Assembly (NCBI RefSeq): GCF_000298235.1
Contig: NZ_BAHE01000030.1
Span: forward strand, 1-64,000
Source of the DNA: Gordonia namibiensis NBRC 108229
GTDB lineage: Bacteria > Actinomycetota > Actinomycetes > Mycobacteriales > Mycobacteriaceae
DNA length: 64,000 nt
Direction: 5' to 3'
Below, piece by piece: positions 1 to 8,324 of this stretch. The notes under the pieces were generated by a model, which was given only the letters and a program-made list of their open reading frames with translations, was not told where the DNA came from and ran no database searches. Every line of letters begins with the position of its first letter. The stretch's first letter is position 1. A program made the translations under genes and the position numbers.

Positions 1-569
1 CCGTATCCGGGCGGCGGCCCTGGCTGTCCGGGCCCTGGCTGCCCGGGACCCGGCTGTCCGTAACCCTGCTGCCCATATCCCGGCGGCGGGCCGTAACCCG
101 GCTGCGGTGGGCCACCCGGTCCGGCAGGTCCACCGGGTCCGGCGGGCCCACCCGGCGGCCGCGTCGAGATGACGCGGGTCGAGTCGTACCCCGACGGCGC
201 CGGACCAGGCGGTGCGGCGGACGCGGGCGGAGCGGGAGGTGTCTGACCGGGTCCGCCCGTGGTGCTGATGACGCGGGTGACACCGTCGGCAGGGCTGTGC
301 GACGGCGCGACCTCGGTACCTTCCGGACCGGCGCCCGGCGTGGAGGTCAAAGGCGTGGTCATGCTCGGGGTCGGCTGCACCGGTTCGGTGGTCTCCTCCG
401 AGCCGGTTTCGTCGGACTGGCCGAGGAGTTCCGCCCGGGACACCTTCTGCGTCGGCTCGTACGGGGACTGGTTCGAACCGGGTGCCGAACCCGGCGGCAC
501 CTGATCCGACTGGGACTGGGGAGTGGAGGACGGATCCTGTGGATCCCCGCCTCCGGTCGGGTTCGACAT
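1..569 (-). CDS. Pro/Gly-rich low-complexity protein, N-terminal part only
   Basis: The start codon and about 190 residues are present; the 3' end lies beyond the window. The start is ATG at 569-567 with a GAAAGG Shine-Dalgarno 8 nt upstream. The visible part is a disordered, proline-, glycine-, serine- and threonine-rich head that changes near residue 140 into PGGP/GPGQPGP and GYGQ repeats. The hexapeptide TRVIST occurs twice (about residues 97 and 131) and a related TQKVS occurs near residue 41. Heads like this usually precede membrane or FHA-type domains in actinobacterial envelope proteins, but no folded domain is visible here, so no function is assigned. The next gene upstream (718-1470) is also Gly/Pro/Tyr-rich. 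Confidence 0.75.
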   Translation of the reverse strand, partial: MSNPTGGGDPQDPSSTPQSQSDQVPPGSAPGSNQSPYEPTQKVSRAELLGQSDETGSEETTEPVQPTPSMTTPLTSTPGAGPEGTEVAPSHSPADGVTRVISTTGGPGQTPPAPPASAAPPGPAPSGYDSTRVISTRPPGGPAGPGGPAGPGGPPQPGYGPPPGYGQQGYGQPGPGQPGPGQPGPPPGY

Positions 570-717
570 CAGATGCCTTTCACAAGCCGTGCGTCGTCGC
601 GGCGCGAGGATCGTTCGTTCGCAGCCGCGATGGCTGCGCAGGTCACAGAATAGTGAGAAAACGCCTCGAACTGGGCAGAAGTCGACGAACGCAGGCTCGG
701 ATCGGTCCGAAATTCGT

Positions 718-1470
718 TCAGTAGTAGTAGACGGAGTCCATCGAGTTGCCGGCGGCGATCAGGATGACGAAGAGCACGACCCACACGATCGCACCCAGGA
801 TTCCCAACCCGCCGGTGATGATCCCGGCCAGTCCCATACCGGTGCCGGTCTGGGTTCCTGCCGACTGCTCGACCTCGCGCCGAGCCATGAACCCGAGGAC
901 GACGCCCGCGATGCCGAGCGGCAGCGCCAGCGGGAAGCAGGCGGCGAGCATCACCAGGGCGACGATGCCGCAGATCAGCGCGCCGATCGCCTTGCCGTTG
1001 GTGGACGTCTGCGGGGCCCCGTAGCCGTATCCGCCGTAAGGTGCAGCGCCATAGGGATTCTGGGCGCCGTACGAGGCCGACCCGTAGGCGGGCACCTGCC
1101 CCGCCTGGTACGGATCGCCGTACTGGCCGTAGTTCGCACCCGGCGGCTGGCCGTACGGATTCGGGTTGTACGGGTCCTGGCCCTGAGGCTGACCGTACGG
1201 GTTCTGCTCATACGGGTTCTGCCCGTAGGGGTTCTGCCCATACGGATTCTGGCCGTAGGGATTCTGGCCCTGCGGATCCGACGAAGGGCCCGGCTGGTAG
1301 GTCTGCGCGAACTCGGTCGGGGCGTAGTCCGGGGAGCTCTGCCCCTGATCACCCTTGCTGAGGTTCGGACCCGATCCTCCGGGCTGCGATCCTCCCGAGG
1401 ATCCGGAACCCGGCACCGTCCCCCAGTCGTCCTGGCCCTGGCCCGATCCCTGTCCTGGTGGATATGACAC
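718..1470 (-). CDS. DUF4190-type membrane protein with QNPYG repeats
   Basis: About 250 residues. The first 150 are low-complexity Gln/Asn/Pro/Tyr/Gly sequence containing five near-identical QNPYG units. Two hydrophobic segments follow (about residues 155-185 and 205-240) separated by a short loop with an ARREVEQS-like stretch. This is the layout of DUF4190 proteins, two-helix membrane proteins of unknown role common in Actinobacteria. I prefer GTG at 1470 over the TTG two codons upstream, because a GAGGGGG Shine-Dalgarno sits 6 nt before the GTG. The gene is divergent from the AEC transporter. A -10 candidate TAGGGT lies at 1514-1509 on the minus strand. Function unknown; membrane location is inferred from hydrophobicity. 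Confidence 0.8.
   Translation of the reverse strand: MSYPPGQGSGQGQDDWGTVPGSGSSGGSQPGGSGPNLSKGDQGQSSPDYAPTEFAQTYQPGPSSDPQGQNPYGQNPYGQNPYGQNPYEQNPYGQPQGQDPYNPNPYGQPPGANYGQYGDPYQAGQVPAYGSASYGAQNPYGAAPYGGYGYGAPQTSTNGKAIGALICGIVALVMLAACFPLALPLGIAGVVLGFMARREVEQSAGTQTGTGMGLAGIITGGLGILGAIVWVVLFVILIAAGNSMDSVYYY
1201..1269 (-). repeat. 15-bp coding tandem repeat (QNPYG units)
   Basis: Four consecutive 15-nt units begin at 1201, 1216, 1231 and 1246, with a partial unit after 1261. On the plus strand each reads GTTCTG or ATTCTG followed by a diverged CCGTAGGG or CATACGG. They encode the QNPYG pentapeptides of the DUF4190-type protein. The units vary at synonymous positions and one encodes QNPYE. Confidence 0.85.
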
Positions 1471-1508
1471 CCGCAACCCCCTCGTTCGATCCGATAAATC
1501 CGTTCCTC

Positions 1509-1525
1509 ACCCTAATGAATAGACT
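1509..1525. promoter_or_regulatory. back-to-back -10 elements of divergent promoters
   Basis: The plus-strand -10 candidate TAGACT (1520-1525) ends 6 nt before the GTG of the AEC transporter, which would make that mRNA leaderless. The minus-strand candidate TAGGGT (1514-1509) faces the DUF4190 gene and leaves a leader of about 35 nt containing its Shine-Dalgarno. No good -35 box is visible on either side. Confidence 0.5.
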
Positions 1526-1531
1526 CGAGCG

Positions 1532-2467
1532 GTGTCTGGCGTCATCTCCGGCTTCACGGTGATCTTCATAGTAGTCGGGGTCGGCTATCTGCTCGGTCGG
1601 ACGCACGTGATCGGCGACCACGCGCATGAGGTCCTGTCCCGCCTGGTGTTCTTCGTCTTCACTCCGGCACTGCTGTTCCATTCGCTGGTCACCTCGGACC
1701 TGTCGGTGATCTTCTCCTCGACGCTGGTCATCGCCGGCGGTAGCGCGTTTCTCATCGCGGGCATCTATCTCGTCATCGCCAAGCTGTGGCTACGACGACC
1801 CGTGCCGGAACTCGTCATCGGATCGCTCGCGTCGTCGTATGTGAACAGCGTCAATCTCGGCCTGCCGATCGCGATCTTCGTCCTCGACGACGCGTCGTTC
1901 ATCGCCCCGCTGCTGATGTTCCAGATCCTCATCCTGTCGCCGATCGCGTTGGTGACGCTCGATCTCACCGCCCTCGAACCCACTGCTGGCCGTTCCCTCG
2001 TCCGCAATTCGCTGATCGCCCCGATGACCAACCCGATCGTGGTCGGCGGGATCGCCGGACTGATCGTGTCGGTGCTCGGGCTGATGCCGCCGGCGGCCGT
2101 GATGTCGCCGCTGAAGATGCTCGGCGACGCATCGGTGCCGGCGGCGCTGCTGGCTTTCGGGATGTCGCTCACCGGCGTCCAGGTGTTCAAGAAGGGTGAG
2201 AGTCCGCGCCGCGACATCGCACTCGCCGCAGTTCTGAAGATGATCGTGATGCCGCTGACCGTGTACGCGATCGCGAAATGGGGTTTCGGCCAGACGGGTG
2301 AGGCGCTGTTCGCCCAGGTCGTGATCGCCGCGCTGCCGACGGCCCAGAACGTCCTCGTCTACGCCACCCGCTACCGGCGGGGACAGATCATCGCCCGGGA
2401 CACCGCGCTGATCACCACACTCGCATCGATCCCGGCGATCGCCGTCATCGCTCTACTGCTCGCCTGA
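1532..2467 (+). CDS. AEC family (auxin efflux carrier-like) transporter
   Basis: A 311-residue integral membrane protein with about ten hydrophobic helices and the two-repeat layout of the AEC/malonate transporter family. Family members export or take up organic anions by secondary transport; the substrate here cannot be read from sequence. Helix 1 carries GVGYLLGR and the second half has an AALPTAQNVLVYA segment typical of the family. The GTG start at 1532 has no Shine-Dalgarno but sits 6 nt after a TAGACT -10, which suggests a leaderless transcript. It is monocistronic, followed 24 nt later by the converging DUF1707 gene. Confidence 0.9.
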   Translation: MSGVISGFTVIFIVVGVGYLLGRTHVIGDHAHEVLSRLVFFVFTPALLFHSLVTSDLSVIFSSTLVIAGGSAFLIAGIYLVIAKLWLRRPVPELVIGSLASSYVNSVNLGLPIAIFVLDDASFIAPLLMFQILILSPIALVTLDLTALEPTAGRSLVRNSLIAPMTNPIVVGGIAGLIVSVLGLMPPAAVMSPLKMLGDASVPAALLAFGMSLTGVQVFKKGESPRRDIALAAVLKMIVMPLTVYAIAKWGFGQTGEALFAQVVIAALPTAQNVLVYATRYRRGQIIARDTALITTLASIPAIAVIALLLA

Positions 2468-2491
2468 GGTCCTGCCGCGCCGGACGGCACC

Positions 2492-3130
2492 TCACGCGTC
2501 AGGATGTTCGCGCGGCACGACCTTCACCTCGACGCCGCCCATCAGCGCGAACCCGGTCACGCGCACGACAGGTGCGCCCGGGCGCGGCGACTTATGCGAC
2601 TTACCGCCGAAACCGCCCATGATCCCCAGTCCGCCGACCTCGACGGTCACGCCTTCGGGAACCTTCACCTCGACGCCGCCCATGATCACGACGCATTCGA
2701 TGGTGAGAACGGGTGCGGTGAACTCGACCTCGCGCAGGTCGATCTCGACGCCACCCATGATCGCCGTGGCGGTGAGGGCGTCGGCGACCACCGCGGTCCC
2801 CGAGAGCTCGCTGCCCGACATGATCGCCAGTCGATGACGCACCGCGGTGTCGGAGCTCCCGCCGGTCACCCGCGGGCCCGGCGACATCGACGACGCCGGC
2901 ATCGCGACGCCGAGCTGTGCGACGGGGAGGTCGTCGGTCAGCTCGTCGAGATCACCGAAGGTCTTGGCCATCACCGCTTTTCCCGCGCGCTCCTCGTATT
3001 CGACGAGGGAGAGGCTGCCGTGGGCCATGGCTGCGGACAGGATTTCGTGTACCAGTTCCCGATCGGCGTCGGCAGCACGCAGACGCGCCCGTCGATCGTC
3101 GGGTACGGGTAGATCGCCGGAGGAGGTCAC
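2492..3130 (-). CDS. DUF1707 / LiaF-C-like protein
   Basis: About 212 residues. An N-terminal DUF1707 (SHOCT-like) segment has the family pattern RAADADRE, a helical stretch, YEERAGKAVMAKT and LDELTDDLP. It is followed by a beta-rich C-terminal half with four MGGVEV/MGGF-type strands, as in the LiaF C-terminal (DUF2154) beta-helix. DUF1707 proteins are small actinobacterial proteins of unknown role; LiaF domains modulate envelope-stress sensing. I place the start at GTG 3130 rather than GTG 3154: a TAGGGT -10 (3144-3139) lies 8 nt before GTG 3130, so the upstream GTG would precede the transcript start. No membrane segment or signal peptide is visible. Confidence 0.85.
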   Translation of the reverse strand: MTSSGDLPVPDDRRARLRAADADRELVHEILSAAMAHGSLSLVEYEERAGKAVMAKTFGDLDELTDDLPVAQLGVAMPASSMSPGPRVTGGSSDTAVRHRLAIMSGSELSGTAVVADALTATAIMGGVEIDLREVEFTAPVLTIECVVIMGGVEVKVPEGVTVEVGGLGIMGGFGGKSHKSPRPGAPVVRVTGFALMGGVEVKVVPREHPDA

Positions 3131-3138
3131 ATCAGGAA

Positions 3139-3144
3139 ACCCTA
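3139..3144 (-). promoter_or_regulatory. -10 element of a leaderless promoter
   Basis: TAGGGT on the minus strand, 8 nt upstream of the GTG at 3130. There is no Shine-Dalgarno at that GTG, and the alternative GTG at 3154 lies upstream of the box. Confidence 0.5.
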
Positions 3145-3199
3145 GTGGCCACACCGCGGTCCGACCACCCTGATTTCCACCCTGAGCCGACCCCGACGA

Positions 3200-5203
3200 T
3201 CAGCCGCGGCGACGACCTTTCCGCGACTTCAGGTAGTCACCGACCACCGCGGCACCGAGACCGTCGACGTCGGGGGCGACGACGCGACCACCGATTCGGC
3301 GAGCGATCTGATCCATGAAGTGGGCCAGGCCGGGGTCCTCGCCGAGGCGGAAGAACGTGACCTGTGCGCCGAGTCGGGCGACATGGTCGAGTTCGCGCAC
3401 CGTCAACGCGATCGTCTGCGGGTGCGGCGGATAGAAGAAGAACGGTTCGCCGCTGGGGTCGAGGTGGGCGGTGGGTTCACCGTCGGTGACCACCAGGACC
3501 ACCGGCTGTGCGTTCGGGAAGCGACGCAGGTGTCGCTGCGCGAGCAGCAGGGCGTGATGCAGGTTGGTGCCCTGCTCCATACGCGGTTGCAAGCCGGTCA
3601 GTTCGGCGATGTCGATGGAGCGCGCGTAGCGACCGAAAGCGATGAGATGTAGTTCGTCGCTGCGGAACCGAGTGGAGATCAGATGGTTCAACGCGATCGC
3701 GGTGCGCTTCATCGGCGTCCAGCGACCCTCCATCTCCATGGAGAACGAGGTGTCGACGAGGAGCACGACCGCCGCCTGCGTGCGGCTCTCCGTCTCGGCC
3801 ACCTCGACGTCGCGCACGTCGATCCGCACACCTGAGCGCGCCATCTCCGTGGTCGCGAGCGACGGCTCGGTGGTCTCGGAGACGGTGCGCAACACCGCAT
3901 TCGACACCGTGCGGGTGACGTCCCACGGGTCGGTGTCGCCGAACTCCCACTCCCGGCTTGCCCCGGTCGGTTCACCGAGGAGCCCGGTCTGCCGCGTCTG
4001 TCGGTCGCCGCGACGCCCCGACAGCTGCTCGGCGATGTCGCGGAAGATCGACTGACCGAGCTGACGCATCGCTTTGGGGCTCAGGCGAAGCTGACCGTCG
4101 GCGGTCCGATCGAAGAAGCCCTGCTCCGACAACGCCTTCTCGAGCTCGGCGAGCATCCGTGCGTCGACGGCGGCCTCGTCGCCGAGCTGGCGGGCGAGAG
4201 CGTCGAGGTCGATGTCGTCCATCTGGGCGCCCGCGTATTGCTGGGACAGCTGCTCGGACAACGCTTCGAGTTCCGAGATGTCGCGCAGAGCCGCGGCACC
4301 TTCTCCGAGTCCCATCGGCTGGTCTCCGGAGAACGACTGCGCGTTGTCCCAGTCGAGCCCCGGTCGCGCCGCGCGCAGCTGCGAATCCATCTGCGCGAGT
4401 TGACTCATGAGGTCCGGCGACCCGAAGGCCTGCTGCGCCAGCTGATCCAGCTCGGCCTGTTGCTCCGGGGTCAGCGAGTTGTAGAACTGCTGGGCCGCCG
4501 CGGCACGTTGTGCCAGCGAGTCGATGAGTTCCTCGGTGTTGCGCGGGTTCTCCGGGAAGAAATCCCCGTGGGAGTCCATGAACTCGTCGAACTTCTCCGA
4601 CGTGTCCTCGCCGCGGTTGTGCGCCTCGAGCAGCTCGTTGAGGTCCTTGAGCATGTCCGAGATCCGTTGCCGGTCGGCCTCGGTGGCACCTTCGAGCGCC
4701 TCCTTCATGCCGGCGAACCGCTGGTCGAGCAGCTCGCGGCCGAGGAGATCCTTGATCTTCTCGTAGTCCTCCCGGGCCTGTGGGCTGCGCCAGTTGTACT
4801 CCGACAGCTCTTCGACGGCCTGCGCCGTCGACGGCGGGAGGCTGCCGATCTGCATCTCCGCGAAACGTGCATCGTCGTCGAGATCGCGGGCGAGTTGCTT
4901 GCGCTCCTCGAGGACGGCGCGGTCGAGCAGTTCGCGGATCTCGGCGAACGTGCCGTCGAGGTTGCGCTTCTTCAGCAGTTCCTGCCGACGCCGGTTGACC
5001 TGTTCCCGGAGCTTGTCGAGGCCGCGCATGTTCGGCGTGCCGCGGCGCAGCAACTCCCGGAGGGCACGCTGCGGCGACGCGCCGGCCATGACGTCGTCGC
5101 CGATCGTCTCCAGCGCCTCGCGCAGGTCGACCGGCGGGGCGAGCGGATCGGGCCCGCCGGTGTACCGCTGGTAGCGCGAACGATGGAAGCTCTTGCGCGC
5201 CAA
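3200..5203 (-). CDS. VWA domain protein, partner of the MoxR-like AAA ATPase (Rv0959-like)
   Basis: A 667-residue protein. The first 450 residues are charged, helical and Glu/Gln-rich, with many LXXLXX heptads, suggesting coiled coil. The last 200 residues form a von Willebrand A domain with a complete MIDAS motif (VDTSFSM, DXSXS) and a downstream VTDGEPT. Its length and neighbours match M. tuberculosis Rv0959, next to the Rv0958 AAA protein. Such AAA-VWA pairs resemble chelatase subunits I and D and act as chaperones that load metals or remodel complexes; the client is unknown. The start is TTG at 5203 with GGGAG about 7 nt upstream. It follows the AAA gene after 11 nt and is probably cotranscribed. 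Confidence 0.88.
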   Translation of the reverse strand: MARKSFHRSRYQRYTGGPDPLAPPVDLREALETIGDDVMAGASPQRALRELLRRGTPNMRGLDKLREQVNRRRQELLKKRNLDGTFAEIRELLDRAVLEERKQLARDLDDDARFAEMQIGSLPPSTAQAVEELSEYNWRSPQAREDYEKIKDLLGRELLDQRFAGMKEALEGATEADRQRISDMLKDLNELLEAHNRGEDTSEKFDEFMDSHGDFFPENPRNTEELIDSLAQRAAAAQQFYNSLTPEQQAELDQLAQQAFGSPDLMSQLAQMDSQLRAARPGLDWDNAQSFSGDQPMGLGEGAAALRDISELEALSEQLSQQYAGAQMDDIDLDALARQLGDEAAVDARMLAELEKALSEQGFFDRTADGQLRLSPKAMRQLGQSIFRDIAEQLSGRRGDRQTRQTGLLGEPTGASREWEFGDTDPWDVTRTVSNAVLRTVSETTEPSLATTEMARSGVRIDVRDVEVAETESRTQAAVVLLVDTSFSMEMEGRWTPMKRTAIALNHLISTRFRSDELHLIAFGRYARSIDIAELTGLQPRMEQGTNLHHALLLAQRHLRRFPNAQPVVLVVTDGEPTAHLDPSGEPFFFYPPHPQTIALTVRELDHVARLGAQVTFFRLGEDPGLAHFMDQIARRIGGRVVAPDVDGLGAAVVGDYLKSRKGRRRG

Positions 5204-5214
5204 TGTGTTCTCCC

Positions 5215-6651
5215 TCAGCCGTAGATGGTCTGGCCGGCCTCGTCGGCTTCCTTGCCGATTCGACGCGCCAGGAACAGACCCTCGAGTGCCAGTTCGACGG
5301 CACTCGCCCGCTCGCCCTCGATGTCGGCGTCGAGACGCTCGGCGATCGCGTCGAGCACGGCGCCGGTGGTCTCCGGGGACGGGATCGAACCCAGGAAATC
5401 GCCGGCCCGGACACGGTCGCCGGTCACGACCGGTTCACCGTTCTCCAGCGCGTCGACGAGCGCTGCCATGTCGATCCCGCCGAGATGCGCGCGGACGGTG
5501 TCGGCGACGGACTTGCGCATGAGGTGCTCGAGGATCTCCAGTTCGCGTCCCTCCTCGCCGGACTCGAACTCGATCTTGCCGCGCAACACCTCGACCACCG
5601 ACTCGAGGTCGACGACGCGCGCGACAGCCTGCTCCTCGCCGGTGACCGCCGCGCGGTGAAGTGCCGCTGCGGCAACGGTTTCGGCCGCCGCGATCGAGAA
5701 CCGCGCGGAAACACCCGACCGCTGGTCGATGGACGGATGGTCGCGGGCGTATCGGGTGAAGCGTGCCAGGATCTCGGTGATGAAGGTCGGGACGCTCGCG
5801 GTGAGGTCGGCCTCCTGCTCGATGACGGCGACCTCGTCGTCGAGTTCGAGCGGGTAGTGCGTACGGATCTCGGCGCCGAAGCGGTCCTTCAGCGGAGTGA
5901 TGATGCGTCCGCGGTTGGTGTAGTCCTCCGGGTTCGCGCTCGCCATCACGAGCACGTCGAGCGGCAGCCGCAGCGTGTAGCCGCGGACCTGGATGTCGCG
6001 CTCCTCCATCACGTTGAGCATCGACACCTGGATGCGCTCGGCGAGGTCCGGGAGCTCGTTGATCGCGACGATGCCGCGATGCGCGCGCGGGATGAGGCCG
6101 AAGTGGATGGTCTCCGGATCACCCAGACTGCGACCCTCGGCCACCTTCATGGGGTCGATGTCGCCGACGAGGTCGGCCACCGAGGTGTCCGGGGTGGCCA
6201 GCTTCTCGCTGTACCGCTGCGAACGGTGTCGCCACTCGATGGGCAGATCGTCGAGCAGGTTGGCGGCCTTGCGGATCGACGCCGGGGTGATCGGCTCGTA
6301 CGGGTGCTCGCCGAGCTCGGAGCCGGCGATCACCGGCGTCCACTCGTCGAGGAGTCCGACGAGGGTGCGCAGGATGCGGGTCTTGCCCTGGCCGCGCTCG
6401 CCGAGCATCACGACGTCGTGGCCGGCGATGAGCGCACGTTCGAGCTGCGGGATGACGGTGGCCTCGAAGCCGACGATCCCCGGCCAGGGGTCGCGGCCCT
6501 CGCGGAGAGCGGTCAGCAGATTGTTGCGGATCTCGTCGCGCACGCTGCGCTGCACGTGGCCGCTGGCACGCAGTTCACCCAGGGTGCGGGGTGACGGGTG
6601 GCGGGTTTCGGTCGACTGAGAACCATGGGTGGTGAAATTGTCCTCTGGCAC
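5215..6651 (-). CDS. MoxR/magnesium-chelatase-like AAA+ ATPase (Rv0958-like)
   Basis: About 478 residues. The Walker A motif is GERGQGKTR and the Walker B region is IVAINELPDL, where INE replaces the usual DE pair. Sensor-type segments follow (MASANPEDYTNRGRII, LKDRFGAEIRTHYP). The C-terminal helical lid continues to the end. Family knowledge: magnesium chelatase I/MoxR-type ATPases couple ATP hydrolysis to remodelling with a VWA partner, here encoded 11 nt downstream. I place the start at GTG 6651, because a TAGCGT -10 (6664-6659) lies 7 nt before it; the in-frame GTG at 6660 overlaps that box. In M. tuberculosis the homologue follows purH directly, but here about 6.5 kb of other genes intervenes. 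Confidence 0.9.
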   Translation of the reverse strand: MPEDNFTTHGSQSTETRHPSPRTLGELRASGHVQRSVRDEIRNNLLTALREGRDPWPGIVGFEATVIPQLERALIAGHDVVMLGERGQGKTRILRTLVGLLDEWTPVIAGSELGEHPYEPITPASIRKAANLLDDLPIEWRHRSQRYSEKLATPDTSVADLVGDIDPMKVAEGRSLGDPETIHFGLIPRAHRGIVAINELPDLAERIQVSMLNVMEERDIQVRGYTLRLPLDVLVMASANPEDYTNRGRIITPLKDRFGAEIRTHYPLELDDEVAVIEQEADLTASVPTFITEILARFTRYARDHPSIDQRSGVSARFSIAAAETVAAAALHRAAVTGEEQAVARVVDLESVVEVLRGKIEFESGEEGRELEILEHLMRKSVADTVRAHLGGIDMAALVDALENGEPVVTGDRVRAGDFLGSIPSPETTGAVLDAIAERLDADIEGERASAVELALEGLFLARRIGKEADEAGQTIYG

Positions 6652-6658
6652 GTGATCC

Positions 6659-6664
6659 ACGCTA
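6659..6664 (-). promoter_or_regulatory. -10 element of a leaderless promoter for the AAA-VWA operon
   Basis: TAGCGT on the minus strand, followed by 7 nt and the GTG at 6651. It explains how this operon is transcribed independently although it is separated from purH. Confidence 0.5.
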
Positions 6665-6700
6665 CTCCGAGTTGTGATGTGCGTGCGTGGCGTACGGGGG

Positions 6701-7276
6701 TCAGCCGAGAGAAGGCGACCACCCCGGGTCTCGGCCGATGAACCCCATCAGGCGGCTGACGGCGTCGGCGTCGGCCGGCACCTCGACCCGGGGTCCGTAC
6801 TGGCCCGAGTTCCGCAGCAGTTCGTCGATGGGGATCATCCCGTCGAGCAGCACCCTGGCGTAGCCGGGGTCGAGGTCCGGGGTGACGCCCTGCGACCGGG
6901 CGAGATCCCAGGAGTGCATGTACACGTCCGCGGTGTAGAACCGGTCGATCGCGTCGGCGAGGCGGTGCTCCCCCGCCATCGGGTGGGTGAACGTCTCCTG
7001 CGCCGACGGGCCGTCGAGGAGATCCTGCACGGCTGCGGCATGCGCCGACCATGCGCCCGCGGCATCGTCCGCGACCGCAGGTCCTCCCGGCAACCGCACA
7101 CCGCCGGCGTCGAGGAACCCGGTGGACCAGTCGACGAGGTGGGCCACGACATCACGTGTCGCCCACCCGTCGACCGGTGTCGGGGCATCCCAGTCGGAGA
7201 CGCCGGCGATCACGTCGGCGAAGCCGGCCGCGACTTCTCGATGCCGGTCGGCGGGGTCGAGTCCGGTCAGCGACAT
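6701..7276 (-). CDS. TIGR03086-type mycothiol-dependent DinB-like metalloprotein
   Basis: A 191-residue protein matching the MDMPI_N/TIGR03086 pattern: an N-terminal AGF helix, then DGWATRDVVAHLVDW with the first metal-binding His, and a distal segment GEHRLADAIDRF followed by DVYMHSWDLAR with further candidate ligands. The family is DinB-like, and its members use or detoxify mycothiol adducts; the substrate is unknown. It starts 3 nt after the SRPBCC gene, so it is the third gene of the ArsR-controlled operon. Confidence 0.85.
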   Translation of the reverse strand: MSLTGLDPADRHREVAAGFADVIAGVSDWDAPTPVDGWATRDVVAHLVDWSTGFLDAGGVRLPGGPAVADDAAGAWSAHAAAVQDLLDGPSAQETFTHPMAGEHRLADAIDRFYTADVYMHSWDLARSQGVTPDLDPGYARVLLDGMIPIDELLRNSGQYGPRVEVPADADAVSRLMGFIGRDPGWSPSLG

Positions 7277-7279
7277 GGT

Positions 7280-7774
7280 TCAGACCTCGCCGGACTCGAG
7301 CAACTTGTCGAGGGCGGCGTACCCCTCGTTGACGCCGACCTCCATCCCCGACGAGAGCCAGGCGTCGCGGTCCGCGAAGTTGTCGCACAGGGACTGGGCG
7401 TGCAGGCGGGTGGTGCCGTCGCCGAGATCCTCGAACCACATGGTCTCCAGCGACACCTGATCCGGCATCCCCATCCAGGTGAAGGTCTGCACGATCTTGT
7501 CCTCGCCGATGGTGTGGAAACAGCCGCGGAACTCGTGGTCCTGCCCCTCGTGGGTCGACACATATCGCCAGGCGCCACCGTCGCGGGCATCCCATTCGAC
7601 GATCCGGCTGGAGACCGAATCCGGACCGTTCCAGCGGACGAACAGCTCGGGGTCGGTGTGCAGCTTGACGAGTTGGGCCGGGGTGCCGCGGAAGTCGCGG
7701 GTGATCCGGATGATCGGCACCTCCTTGTCGGCTTCGATCGCGGCCTCGGGGTAGCGGGTTGCGGTGGTGCTCAT
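7280..7774 (-). CDS. SRPBCC (AHSA1-type) domain protein
   Basis: About 164 residues forming one SRPBCC/AHSA1 helix-grip domain. Features are an N-terminal beta strand with ITRDFRGTPAQL, the segment WNGPDS, a central DGGAWRYV strand and a long C-terminal helix (NEGYAALDKLLES). The fold provides a hydrophobic cavity for small ligands. Paired with an ArsR regulator, such proteins are usually thought to act in stress or xenobiotic responses, without a defined reaction. The start is ATG 7774 with GGAAAGG upstream; the ATG overlaps the ArsR stop codon (ATGA), so translation is coupled. A longer upstream reading frame exists but has no support. Confidence 0.87.
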   Translation of the reverse strand: MSTTATRYPEAAIEADKEVPIIRITRDFRGTPAQLVKLHTDPELFVRWNGPDSVSSRIVEWDARDGGAWRYVSTHEGQDHEFRGCFHTIGEDKIVQTFTWMGMPDQVSLETMWFEDLGDGTTRLHAQSLCDNFADRDAWLSSGMEVGVNEGYAALDKLLESGEV

Positions 7775-8154
7775 GACGCCTTTCCTTTCCTGGTTGTGTT
7801 CTCGTCCTCGACCTCGGGACGTTCCGCCTCGGGGCCGTCGTTCATCTCCGCGAGCAGTGCGTCGAGGCGCTGGTAGCGCTTCTCCGCCCGCTGCCGGTAT
7901 CGCTCGATCCACTTGGTCATGAGGTCGAACACCTCAGCTTCCAGATGGACCGGACGTTTCTGGGCCTCCCGGGTTCGGGTGACCAGGCCGGCGTCCTCGA
8001 GCACTTTCAGATGCTTGGAGACCGCCTGGATGCTGACGTCGTACGGTTCGGCGAGCTGGGAGACCGTCGCGTCGGACACCGCCAGTCGCGCAACCATGTC
8101 GCGTCGGGTGGGGTCCGCGAGTGCGGCGAACACCTTGGACAGCTCGTCTGTCAT
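7771..8154 (-). CDS. ArsR/SmtB-family transcriptional regulator
   Basis: A 127-residue winged-helix protein. The body is LSKVFAALADPTRRDMVARL, then a recognition segment VSIQAVSKHLKVLEDAGLV and the wing VTRTREAQKRPVHL. The C-terminus is charged (EDENTTRKGK) and has no Cys pair or His cluster for metal sensing, so a non-metal signal is more likely. It is the first gene of the ArsR-SRPBCC-DinB operon. Two CAACC-N4-GGTTG palindromes upstream (8168-8181, 8214-8227) are the obvious binding sites and flank its promoter, pointing to autorepression. The start ATG at 8154 has a GAGGAGG Shine-Dalgarno. Confidence 0.9.
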   Translation of the reverse strand: MTDELSKVFAALADPTRRDMVARLAVSDATVSQLAEPYDVSIQAVSKHLKVLEDAGLVTRTREAQKRPVHLEAEVFDLMTKWIERYRQRAEKRYQRLDALLAEMNDGPEAERPEVEDENTTRKGKAS

Positions 8155-8167
8155 TCCACGTCCTCCT

Positions 8168-8227
8168 CAACCGATTGGTTGAATACAACGATGCACCCGC
8201 CCGGAACCATTGTCAACCCTTTGGTTG
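8168..8227 (-). promoter_or_regulatory. two palindromic operators plus promoter of the arsR operon
   Basis: CAACCGATTGGTTG (8168-8181) and CAACCCTTTGGTTG (8214-8227) are 46 bp apart, and both are followed by AATAC on the plus strand. On the minus strand the upstream copy overlaps a perfect -35 TTGACA, and the downstream copy overlaps the leader and the Shine-Dalgarno region. A weak -10 (CATCGT) lies 17 nt after the -35. Repression by ArsR dimers at both sites is the simplest reading. Confidence 0.75.
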
Positions 8228-8240
8228 AATACGAGGCAAG

Positions 8241-8293
8241 AAAAAATCCCGCTGCCGGTTCGGCCCGTTCAGCGGGCAGAACAGCAGCGGGAT
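8241..8293 (-). terminator. intrinsic terminator after tauD-like gene
   Basis: An inverted repeat ATCCCGCTGC (8246-8255) / GCAGCGGGAT (8284-8293) is followed on the minus strand by six T residues (complement of 8241-8246). It sits 32 nt after the stop codon of the dioxygenase gene and separates it from the arsR operon promoter. Confidence 0.85.
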
Positions 8294-8324
8294 CTCGAGT
8301 CGGCGTTCGGCTCGGGTAGCCGGC

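Noticed and set aside
523-1467. Long plus-strand frame across the DUF4190 gene
   Set aside because: Its translation is Arg/Val-rich shadow sequence of the repeat-containing minus gene.
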